From assembly GCF_003346865.1 (NCBI RefSeq), contig NZ_QDKL01000003.1:124001-188000 (forward strand): 64,000 nt of DNA, given 5' to 3'. Below the pieces are notes generated by a model. The model was not told the origin of the DNA. It saw only the letters and a program-made list of their open reading frames with translations, and did not search any database. Positions 53,677-61,600 of the stretch are shown in pieces. The stretch is from Halobacteriovorax vibrionivorans (GTDB lineage: Bacteria > Bdellovibrionota > Bacteriovoracia > Bacteriovoracales > Bacteriovoracaceae). Numbering within the stretch: position 1 is the stretch's first letter; the number at the start of each line of letters is the position of its first letter. A program made the translations under genes and the position numbers.

Positions 53677-54172
53677 GATAGCCTCTACAAGTTTGTTCGC
53701 AACTTTGTTTTCTTGAAGGGTTTCGCCCTGTCCTATTAGCTAATTGATCTGCATCACAATCTTTATCACTATCGTTTTTTAAATGTTTATCTAAAAATTC
53801 TCTTGTGTCACCTAAGTCTTCAGCGGTAGACATTCCAATATCTCCTCTATTTGAAGCTCTACAATTTGCCATGCAATGAAAATACTTATCTGAGTTAATT
53901 ACGTTTCTCTCACGCATATTAAAGTATTCATTAAAGAAGTCGGATAATGCATTAAAAAATTGCTCAATTAAACTTTCTTTTTCTCTCCAAGGGTCGAAGT
54001 GAAATAAGCCACTAGGGTCAATTTTACTTAAAGCTTGATTGTTAACATATCGGAATAAATTCAAATCTTTACCTTTGAACCCGATCGGATCTTCACTCAA
54101 GAACCTGCCAAGGCCAGGATTGTAATACCTGTTGCAAAAGTATGAATGTAACTGAATATTTAATTTTTCCAA
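53660..54172 (-). CDS. Orphan Rhs toxin tip 6, SDKYFHC-type
   Basis: This 170-aa frame starts with TTG. The Rhs core end (NRYYNPGLGRFLSEDPIGF to DPSG) is at ~13-56. The unique C-terminus has SDKYFHCMANC, GDTREFLD, DADQLANRTGR and SCEQTCRGYR. This pattern recurs as a C-terminal module of Rhs-type proteins in many Proteobacteria; its activity is not known to me. The immunity gene overlaps its end. Confidence 0.8.
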   Translation of the reverse strand: MEKLNIQLHSYFCNRYYNPGLGRFLSEDPIGFKGKDLNLFRYVNNQALSKIDPSGLFHFDPWREKESLIEQFFNALSDFFNEYFNMRERNVINSDKYFHCMANCRASNRGDIGMSTAEDLGDTREFLDKHLKNDSDKDCDADQLANRTGRNPSRKQSCEQTCRGYRVDGL

Positions 54173-54186
54173 TCTTAACTCACCAA

Positions 54187-54390
54187 CTATTTCTTTAATT
54201 TAAAGTATCTAAATATTATTCTAGCTAAATCAAACAAACAAAATAACATTAAAAACCGTCCACCAAATAATATGATTTGATTCAACTCATATTGCTCCTT
54301 AGGACCAAGTAAGTTTGGTAGAATAGTTGCTATAAATAAAAGAAAAAAAACATCTATAAATATATGAATAAAAAGCTTAGCACGACTCAT
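54187..54390 (-). CDS. Immunity protein for orphan tip 5 (2 TM)
   Basis: This 67-aa protein has two membrane helices (~7-27 and ~38-58) and a basic end. It overlaps tip 5 by 4 nt, with AGGA upstream. Position marks it as immunity partner. That the partner of a predicted cysteine peptidase is a membrane protein suggests the toxin works at the membrane surface or in the periplasm. Confidence 0.65.
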   Translation of the reverse strand: MSRAKLFIHIFIDVFFLLFIATILPNLLGPKEQYELNQIILFGGRFLMLFCLFDLARIIFRYFKLKK

Positions 54391-54929
54391 CTTTTGTTCC
54401 TGTTAGGGTCGCAAGTCTTTGGCTTATACTTCTCTTCAAATTCATTTTTCCAAGGGTCAGCAATTATTTTTGGATCATCAGGATTAGAAGACTTTATCTC
54501 AAGTCTCTGATGAAATGGTGTCACATTTACAACCTCAAATGTCCAGTTGTCATCAAATGCATTCTCTAGAGCATCAGTAACCATTATGTCTGCGACATAT
54601 TCTGCCTGAGCTCCACATCCAATATAACCACATTGTAAAGTAGAACCAATATTATTTAAAATACCATTTAAATAACCAGTACCTTTTCTTCTCAAACCCT
54701 TATCGTCCAATTCTTTAACTGCTTTTTTAAAAATTTTAGCCATACGTTTTACATCATTTGCACTTAAGCCAAAGCTATCAATAAACAAAAGAGGTCTGTT
54801 ATAAGTATATCTATATAAATTTGAATCCCCACCCCAAAAATGGATCGGATCTTCACTCATGAACCTTCCTGCGCCAGGATTGTAATTCCTGTTGTGAAAA
54901 TATAGAAATAACCCTTTATAATCTAGCAT
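54387..54929 (-). CDS. Orphan Rhs toxin tip 5, papain-like candidate
   Basis: This 180-aa frame has the Rhs core end at ~12-55 (NRNYNPGAGRFMSEDPIHF). The unique part reads TLQCGYIGCGAQAEYVAD, then PFHQRLEI, then IIADPWKNEF. The order Cys, His, Asp with ADPW is what papain-like toxin and effector domains show, so cysteine peptidase, deamidase or transglutaminase activity is likely. The exact catalytic Cys (first or second) is unclear. It lacks the hydrophobic helices of the pore-type tips. Confidence 0.75.
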   Translation of the reverse strand: MLDYKGLFLYFHNRNYNPGAGRFMSEDPIHFWGGDSNLYRYTYNRPLLFIDSFGLSANDVKRMAKIFKKAVKELDDKGLRRKGTGYLNGILNNIGSTLQCGYIGCGAQAEYVADIMVTDALENAFDDNWTFEVVNVTPFHQRLEIKSSNPDDPKIIADPWKNEFEEKYKPKTCDPNRNKR

Positions 54930-54935
54930 GGCTTA

Positions 54936-55205
54936 TCAAATATCTTTTTTGTATTTTATATAATTAAATAATGTACACAGTAAAGAAATTACAAAAAAGC
55001 TCAATGTGACGACAAGAATTATAAATACTTCATAGTCTCTATTGAAAAAACTCAAAACTGCTCCACAGTAACAAAAGACCATGGAGTACTTCAGAGCATT
55101 AAGGGAAAAAGAATTTTTTTCAACCTTCTTCTCAATAAAAAGCATGGCCAACTGTACGCATCCTATTAAAACAAATTCCCAGACTCCAACTGACTTAAGA
55201 GACAT
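54936..55205 (-). CDS. Immunity protein for orphan tip 4 (3 TM)
   Basis: This 89-aa protein has three membrane helices (~8-24, 35-52 and 58-80) and a basic C-terminus. Its ATG overlaps the tip 4 stop by 1 nt (TAATG). Position and topology mark it as the membrane immunity partner of hydrophobic tip 4. Confidence 0.7.
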   Translation of the reverse strand: MSLKSVGVWEFVLIGCVQLAMLFIEKKVEKNSFSLNALKYSMVFCYCGAVLSFFNRDYEVFIILVVTLSFFVISLLCTLFNYIKYKKDI

Positions 55206-55732
55206 TAAAATAGCCTCTTAAGAAGTTTTCCTACCCCATTGCAAGACAAGGAAGATGCTGTTTGTAGTAAGTCTCCTGGTAATAAATCCTTTCCACGCTT
55301 AAGAGCTTCATCAACTGAATCGTTTATCGAATCTATTGCAGCATCACGATATTTTCTTATCAATTTCTCAAGTTTTCTTTTCCGTAACCTGTTAGTGCAT
55401 TCATTTTTTTCTTTTTCTAACTCATCAGCAAGAGAATTATAGTAATCTGCTAACATTTCACCATCTTCTAGGATCTGTCGTAATTCAAGGATATCAAATG
55501 CAGTATTTATGATTCCAGAGCCACCTATTACAGCAAAACAAACTGCTTGCACGGAAACCTTTCCATTAGGATCATTTTTATTAATTGAATTATTTCCAGC
55601 ATATCTATAAAAATTGATGTCACGACCGGCGAACCCGATCGGATCTTCACTCATGAACCGGCCTGCGCCAGGATTGTAATACCTGTTGCGAGAGTTATTA
55701 TAATTCATACTAAAACTATGTATTATGCCCAT
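55205..55732 (-). CDS. Orphan Rhs toxin tip 4, hydrophobic type
   Basis: This 175-aa frame has the Rhs core end at ~15-58 (NRYYNPGAGRFMSEDPIGF to DPNG). The unique part follows the shared plan: helix with Cys (VQAVCFAVIGGSGIINTAF), charged helices with Cys (EKNECTNRLRKRK), and a moderately hydrophobic end with Cys (ASSLSCNGVGKLLKRLF). The end is less hydrophobic and more basic than in the other members. Confidence 0.8.
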   Translation of the reverse strand: MGIIHSFSMNYNNSRNRYYNPGAGRFMSEDPIGFAGRDINFYRYAGNNSINKNDPNGKVSVQAVCFAVIGGSGIINTAFDILELRQILEDGEMLADYYNSLADELEKEKNECTNRLRKRKLEKLIRKYRDAAIDSINDSVDEALKRGKDLLPGDLLQTASSLSCNGVGKLLKRLF

Positions 55733-55736
55733 ATTC

Positions 55737-56030
55737 CTACTTTCTTAATATTTGATCCGCTAGGTTTGATAAAGAGAGATAAATCGTTATCAGTAATACA
55801 AAAACTACTCCTAGTCGATACAATGCTCTAACTTTTAACAATGCCAATAAAGTAATAATACTTAAAACAGGTACAACCGTAAAAATATAAACTAGATTAT
55901 CATCCAATATAAAACTGAGCTCACCAACATAACCTAGAAAATAAAACGTGAAACATAAACAAACATAAAGAACAATATTTAATATATTACTAAATGTTTT
56001 CGTTTCAAGAGTCTTACTTGAAAAGTTCAT
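55737..56030 (-). CDS. Immunity protein for orphan tip 3 (3 TM)
   Basis: This ~97-aa protein is taken from the ATG at 56030, which has GAGG upstream; a longer frame from 56078 overlaps the tip by 65 nt. It has three membrane helices (~14-34, 40-65 and 70-88). Position marks it as the immunity partner. No family was recognised. Confidence 0.6.
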   Translation of the reverse strand: MNFSSKTLETKTFSNILNIVLYVCLCFTFYFLGYVGELSFILDDNLVYIFTVVPVLSIITLLALLKVRALYRLGVVFVLLITIYLSLSNLADQILRK

Positions 56031-56532
56031 TGCTGACACCTCGACATTGAGCATAGTCTCCAGCAGGTCCACCGCCAAAAATGCTGTATTTCAATTCACC
56101 GTCTTCAGCTCTTTCCCTAAGATCATACGCTTCGCTTAGAGTCTCTATGTCTTCATCAACGTCAGTTTTCTTATAATCAACTAATTCATAACCACTTAAA
56201 TCGAACTCATCTGTTATGTTAACAACTGCCTTACCACTTAGTATTGTTAAAATATCCAATTCAGATGGATTATCTTCAGGGTAAAAATCAATATAGAAGT
56301 CATATTCTCCTTCCTTAAAGATTCGAATTACTTTGTGTACACCTTTTTTATAAATGGCCTTATCAAGACCAAAAGGGTCAAAATAAACTAATGGATTATT
56401 TTTAACATAGCGGTACATATTTGCGTCACCACCGCTGAACCCGATCGGATCTTCACTAATAAACTGACCGACGCTAGAATTGTAATACCTGTTGCTATAT
56501 ATTGTTCCAATGTAAACATTAGTAATCTTCAA
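56014..56532 (-). CDS. Orphan Rhs toxin tip 3, possible permuted papain-like fold
   Basis: This 172-aa frame starts with TTG after GGGAAG. The Rhs core end (NRYYNSSVGQFISEDPIGF to DPFG) is the most diverged of the set. The unique part has an early His (KKGVHKVIRIF), a beta-rich acidic middle, and a late Cys in DYAQCRGVSNELF. The order His then Cys with a closing helix would suit a circularly permuted NlpC/P60-like hydrolase. This is a weak call. Confidence 0.65.
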   Translation of the reverse strand: MKITNVYIGTIYSNRYYNSSVGQFISEDPIGFSGGDANMYRYVKNNPLVYFDPFGLDKAIYKKGVHKVIRIFKEGEYDFYIDFYPEDNPSELDILTILSGKAVVNITDEFDLSGYELVDYKKTDVDEDIETLSEAYDLRERAEDGELKYSIFGGGPAGDYAQCRGVSNELFK

Positions 56533-56562
56533 CTATAACTTCCCATTAAATTCAAGTGATAA

Positions 56563-56826
56563 CTAAGTATATCTCAAGCTTCCTACAAGAACAGCGATTA
56601 CTATAAACATAAAAACATCAAGCACTGTTTTTCTACATTTATACCTGTTCAAGCCATTAAATTTTGTATATCGCAAGCTGAATAAAAACATACAAAATGG
56701 CAGCTTAATTATAAACCTATCAGTAAAAGAAAGATTTTTATCAATCTCTTTAGGATAAGACTTTTCGGCCCAAATCATCAAGGTAATAATAATTACAACA
56801 CAGGCTATATAAATACTTACATTCAT
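56563..56826 (-). CDS. Immunity protein for orphan tip 2 (3 TM)
   Basis: This ~87-aa protein is taken from the ATG at 56826, which has AGGA six nt upstream and lies 8 bp behind the tip stop. It has hydrophobic helices at ~2-20, ~42-56 and ~68-85. Position and topology mark it as the membrane immunity partner of tip 2. Confidence 0.65.
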   Translation of the reverse strand: MNVSIYIACVVIIITLMIWAEKSYPKEIDKNLSFTDRFIIKLPFCMFLFSLRYTKFNGLNRYKCRKTVLDVFMFIVIAVLVGSLRYT

Positions 56827-56834
56827 AAAAAGTC

Positions 56835-57314
56835 CTATATTGTCGGTAAGGCCAATAATCCAGCACATATTGCCTGTGTCGCTACGGCTCTATAACCCCA
56901 GTCAGCATTTGCGGCTGCTTTCTTCATCAACATGTCATTCTTTAGCTTCTCTAGATACTTTCTTTCTTCCTTATCAGCTTTTCGCTTCTCACTACAAACA
57001 TTTAGGTCATACTTCGTTTCTGATAAAGCTTTAAGTCTTTCATTTATTTTATCAATTACATCAGTCATATTCCCAATTTCTATAGATGTACCAATTGCAT
57101 CGATACCAGCAGCAATTTCACAAGCAATACCTAAAACAAGAGACTCACCTGATGGATCAGTTAGATTAGGTGAATTATTTGTAACATAACGATATAAATT
57201 ACTAAAATCCCCGCCCTTTAAGTCCTTAGGATCTTCACTCATAAACCGGCCTACGCCAGGGTTGTAATTCCTGTTGAGAATACTTGAATTTATTTGTTTA
57301 TTTGTAAAAAACAT
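56835..57314 (-). CDS. Orphan Rhs toxin tip 2, hydrophobic type
   Basis: This 159-aa frame has the Rhs core end at ~14-58, with a local variant (MSEDPKDLKGGD in place of DPIGF). The unique part follows the shared plan: helix with Cys (LVLGIACEIAAGIDAIG), charged helices with Cys (DLNVCSEKRKAD), and a hydrophobic end with Cys (TQAICAGLLALPTI). The frame has no strong ribosome site. Confidence 0.78.
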   Translation of the reverse strand: MFFTNKQINSSILNRNYNPGVGRFMSEDPKDLKGGDFSNLYRYVTNNSPNLTDPSGESLVLGIACEIAAGIDAIGTSIEIGNMTDVIDKINERLKALSETKYDLNVCSEKRKADKEERKYLEKLKNDMLMKKAAANADWGYRAVATQAICAGLLALPTI

Positions 57315-57375
57315 CTATAAAATATCCAAACCTTTTCTTGATATAATCAGCTTATCAGTTAGTTCTTAGCTCTTA

Positions 57376-57609
57376 TCAAAAGATACGTATTATATAAAAC
57401 AGTCCATCAAAAAAATAAAAAGTAATTAAAAAAAACAAAGAGAAACCTATTATATAAAACAACATATTTGCCTTAGATGAAAACTTATATCCACATTTTG
57501 AACACAGGATATCGTTTGCTTGTCCCATCAAATATATAAAGTGTTTTACACTCCTATATTCTACGACATGGCCACATCTAGGACATTTTATCCTCTGTAG
57601 TATACTCAT
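57376..57609 (-). CDS. Immunity protein for orphan tip 1, zinc-ribbon plus TM
   Basis: This 77-aa protein starts with a zinc-ribbon-like pair of CxxC motifs (KCPRCGH at ~9 and LCSKCGY at ~36). A hydrophobic segment (~48-75) long enough for one or two helices follows. Its ATG overlaps the tip 1 stop by 1 nt. A cytoplasmic zinc ribbon joined to a membrane anchor is unusual for an immunity protein. Confidence 0.7.
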   Translation of the reverse strand: MSILQRIKCPRCGHVVEYRSVKHFIYLMGQANDILCSKCGYKFSSKANMLFYIIGFSLFFLITFYFFDGLFYIIRIF

Positions 57610-58130
57610 TACAGACCCGGTATCGGAAGAAGTATCTTACATGCTTTATTTAGTAAGCCAACACCCACTGCAGCCGCCGTCCCGGTCCCATAAAGCTTTG
57701 AAGTTAAAATTACATTTTTAGATTTTAAAACTTTTATCTCATCTTCAAGGTCAGATATTATATCATCATTATTAAGTCTTTCAGTTTCCGAACAAGTAGG
57801 TTTCTCACTCTCGTTTTCTAAGTCTTTAATAAGGGATAATTTACTTTTAATTTCTAAATTATATATCTCGATTAAGTCTGAGTAATGCATCAAATCTGGT
57901 AGTGCTGCAATAAAAGCAGCAGAAAACGATATTCCAAGGCATACACCATACGCCACAGGCCCATTTCCACTCGGGTCATTAAAATCAAGAGTACGATTGT
58001 TTACATAACGGTACTGATTAAAGTCTTTGCCTTTAAACCCAATCGGATCTTCACTCATAAACCGACCGACGCCAGGATTGTAATCCCTGTTGCGAAAGTT
58101 AGAATGTATTTGTTCGTTTTCAATAATCAA
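57609..58130 (-). CDS. Orphan Rhs toxin tip 1, hydrophobic type
   Basis: This 173-aa frame starts with TTG after AGAGG. The Rhs core end is at ~14-57 (NRDYNPGVGRFMSEDPIGF to DPSG). The unique part follows the shared plan: helix with Cys (AYGVCLGISFSAAFIAAL), charged helices with Cys (EKPTCSETERL), and a Gly/Ala-rich hydrophobic end with Cys (TAAAVGVGLLNKACKIL). It is the first displaced cassette behind the main Rhs gene. Confidence 0.8.
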   Translation of the reverse strand: MIIENEQIHSNFRNRDYNPGVGRFMSEDPIGFKGKDFNQYRYVNNRTLDFNDPSGNGPVAYGVCLGISFSAAFIAALPDLMHYSDLIEIYNLEIKSKLSLIKDLENESEKPTCSETERLNNDDIISDLEDEIKVLKSKNVILTSKLYGTGTAAAVGVGLLNKACKILLPIPGL

Positions 58131-58154
58131 GTAGCTCTACCTCTTAAATTATAA

Positions 58155-58613
58155 TTAGGAATGTTTACGCAAACAGCTAATAAGATCAGCGACAGCACAA
58201 ACTTTCCCATTGAGAAACACTTTATTGATCTTGAGTTTTAAAGTCTTTTTTCCAGATTGAGAAAATACATAATAACCCCATATCGGATCAAGCTGCGTAT
58301 ATATTTTTTCTAAATCATATATCTCAGATAATTCAACAACTCCTAACTGATAAGCGCTGGTAACTTCAACTTGTGAGTTAATATTATCTACTACAATCGT
58401 TCCTTTTCTAATTCTATTTTCAAAATAAAGAAAAACAAACATACCAAGAATGAATCGGTAGCCCCAGGAAAACAACTTTTCTAGGCCGTGATCCTGAAAT
58501 AAGTCCTTAAAAGAATCAAGATTACCAGAGAATAACAAGAGCACTAAACTAGTAGATGCTACAAGGTATAATAAACTTTTCTTCTTTGATGGTACTATTT
58601 GATATGTCAACAT
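58155..58613 (-). CDS. Immunity protein of the full-length Rhs toxin
   Basis: This ~152-aa protein starts at ATG 58613, one base after the Rhs stop, with GGTGA upstream; a longer frame overlaps Rhs by 44 nt. It has two membrane helices (~14-32 and ~52-70) and a soluble C-terminal domain of ~80 residues with two cysteines near the end. It differs from the other immunity proteins by this extra domain. Position marks it as partner of the main Rhs tip. Confidence 0.7.
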   Translation of the reverse strand: MLTYQIVPSKKKSLLYLVASTSLVLLLFSGNLDSFKDLFQDHGLEKLFSWGYRFILGMFVFLYFENRIRKGTIVVDNINSQVEVTSAYQLGVVELSEIYDLEKIYTQLDPIWGYYVFSQSGKKTLKLKINKVFLNGKVCAVADLISCLRKHS

Positions 58614-58614
58614 T

Positions 58615-61600
58615 CTAATCACCAAGTAAATTAGTAAAAACTGACGAAGCAAATTCATCTAGTTGATTAAAGTTAGACATAGATGCTATTTTAGCTACTG
58701 TTGCCTCTCGTGCCGCCAAAGCAAAAAACGACTTCTTTCTATACGACAGCTCAATATCTGACGCATCAACCAAGGCTTGTAATGATAAAATCTGTCGTTT
58801 AATCTTTGCTTTTTCAGATTCTGATAAGCAATTATCATCTAACTTCTTCTTTAATTCGTTTATCAAAGAACTATTACTATTTGCCATGCTCTCTATTCTT
58901 TTTATATCACTATAGACTTCATATAGTTGATAGACCGTAGCAGCAGTTGCAATACCATTTACCAATGACAAAATAGCACCGATAGTAACTTGACCTGACG
59001 GATCTATATTATTTTTTGAGTTATTAAAAACATATCTATACTTATTAAAGTCTCCGCCACTGAACCCGATCGGATCTTCACTCATGAACCGGCCTGCGCT
59101 AGGATTGTAATATCTCGCTCGGTAGTAATATAAATTCGATTCTGGGTCAACTTCACGTCCAGTGTAACCATAAATCATGTCACTAGTTTCTGATAGTTGC
59201 ATTGCTTCTCCATTTGAGTTGAATACATTCATTTTTCCAAATGCACTATATGCAATATCGACAGACTCTCCATTATCTTTTACTACTTTCACAATCGAAC
59301 CAAGCGAGTCGGCAACATATGTCTGAGTATAACCATCGCCTATAGCCGCTAACGGTTCATCAATTCCTGGTCCATGAATGATCTTCTTAACAAGCTCAAA
59401 TCCTGTTCCAGTCTTTCTATACTGAGCAATTATGTCTTCATTATGATAAACATAAGACCACTCGAGATCATTAATCTTCTTATAAGTTCTTCGGCCAAAG
59501 CTATCGTACTTGTACTCAACGGACTTATAAGCACCTTCTGGAAGAGAGTTATAAAACTTTATTCCTGTTAACTGATTTAAGCTATTCCACTCATACATTG
59601 TTGTATGACCAGTTGCCTTTTCAACAATAGAAGTTGTATTACCAGAGTTATCGTAAGTTAGTAGTTCATCTTCAGTTTCAGTAAGTCTGTTATTTGCATC
59701 ATATTGTGCAGGACTTGTGTTGCCCGGATAATAAATACGGTTCCCATTTTCATCATACTCAAATGATTCATCAGCTTGGCCTGCAACAGGTCCTGTTGCA
59801 GTCAAGATCTGTCCTGTTTTGTCGTATGTAAAACTTAGGCTTGTATTTAACTTACTAAATGGAGTTCTTGTTTGAGAAATAGAAGTCTTGTTTCCAGTTT
59901 TGTCGTAACCAAACTCTTGAAGAAAATCATTATTTGTAGCAATTTTAACAAGTCTTGAAATCTTATCAAAACTGTAATCAACAGTAGAGTTTATATTTTC
60001 AAGTTTTGTTCTTCTACTAAGCTTATCATATGTAAGCTTAATTGGATTCTGATTAAAAGCAGTAATTGAAATAAGACGATTTAACTTATCATACTCATTT
60101 AGAATTTGGCCTAAAGATGTATTAACAACTTCAATATTTCCATTGTTGTCATAAGTATTTGTATATGAAAACTCAGGTGTAAACTCATTAGCAACGTTTG
60201 AAACCGTTTTTACACGTCCCTCATTATCATACGAGATTGTATAACTAGAGTTACTATTTTCTGATTTAATCACTCTGCCTTCACTATCATAGTCTAGCTT
60301 TAAAAAGTTTCCATCAGAATACGATGCTTCTTTAAGTCTTTGTTGATCATCATATTCAAAAATCGTCAGTCGATTATCTTTATCAATATGTGAAGTAACA
60401 TTATTTTCATCATCATAAGTGAAAAATTCAGACTGTGCCATAGGATCAATTCTTTCAACAACCCTATCTCTAGTGTCGTACACAAACTGAGTCACCCCTT
60501 GTTTTGAATCAGTGACTTTTACAAGATTGTTTTTCTTGTCGTACTCGAAGTATGTAAGACGATCTTCTGAGTCTTTGACTGAACGTAAATTATCGACAAT
60601 ATCATACGTCATTGTAGTTGTTCGCCCAAGCTGATCAGTAATCGTCTTAATATTACCTCTAAGATCAAATGAATACTCCACAGAATTACCTAGAGAATCA
60701 GTAACCTTCGTCATATTTCCTGTATATTCATCATACTCTATTAGTGTCTTATTCTCTTTTGCATCAGAAACTTGTGTAACTTGTCCTTTGTTATTGTAAC
60801 TAAGCCTAGTCACATTATAATTGCTATCAAGAATCTCCCTTACATTTCCTCGATCATCTAAGTTAAAAATTGTCTTATTACCATTTCTGTCAGTTATGGA
60901 CTTAACAAAGCTAGTTCCATTCTTATATTCAATAATAACAGGATTATCGAGGTCTACATTAGGAGCGTATTGAATAAGATTATTGAAATCATCGTACACA
61001 TACCTCTTAGAGCGCCCAGTTTTATCAACTCTAAGTGTTGTATTCCCAACGGCATCATATGCTAGGTATTCTTCGCCACCGTTTGAATCGATGATATTTG
61101 TTAATCTTCCATTACTATCACGCTTCATACAATAAGGAATTGAGCTATGACCAACAACTCCCCATCGACGATTATCTCCTTCCCCCTTCATTCCGTAAAT
61201 AGGTCTAGTATCCTGGAGACAATACTCTTGTGTTCTTTTTACTGCTCTTAGATTAGAGATTAATTGCTCGGGCCTTCTTGCATAAGTTTTAATTCCTGAA
61301 TAATCTAGTACAGTTCGAGCAGGTTTTTTGTAAAAGTTTGAAACTGCATGCTTTGCCTCATAGGCATGTGCAATACTTTCATCAACTCTCTTATGATAAT
61401 TAATATTAAATGGAGTAAAATAATCTGTCCTTAGGCCATCTGGTTTAATCATTGAAATGACTTGACCGTATTCATTAAATGAATATTGAGTTACATGATT
61501 TTCCTCATCCGATTTAGAAATCATTAGATTTTTATCATAATTATACTTTAGTACTCGATTACCAGGTTTCCTCACCTCAATAAGAGTATTATCTTCAGAA

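Larger units (their letters stand above)
51710..59112 (-). repeat. Ten near-identical Rhs-core direct repeats, one per tip
   Basis: A ~50-58 bp block (coding NPGxGRFMSEDPIGF) occurs at 59063-59112 (main gene), 58036-58093, 57220-57275, 56438-56494, 55632-55690, 54841-54894, 54078-54135, 53393-53450, 52620-52678 and 51710-51768. A partial eleventh copy is at 51057-51080. Spacing is 0.7-1.0 kb. It is much better conserved and more GC-rich than the flanking DNA. It is the likely seam for homologous exchange of tips. Confidence 0.9.

Noticed and set aside
51125..58130. One Rhs gene broken by frameshifts
   Set aside because: Each piece repeats the same core end and then has a different C-terminus and its own following gene, so these are separate cassettes.
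51125..58130. Assembly duplication artefact
   Set aside because: Only the short Rhs-core block is repeated; the 0.6-0.9 kb between copies is different every time.
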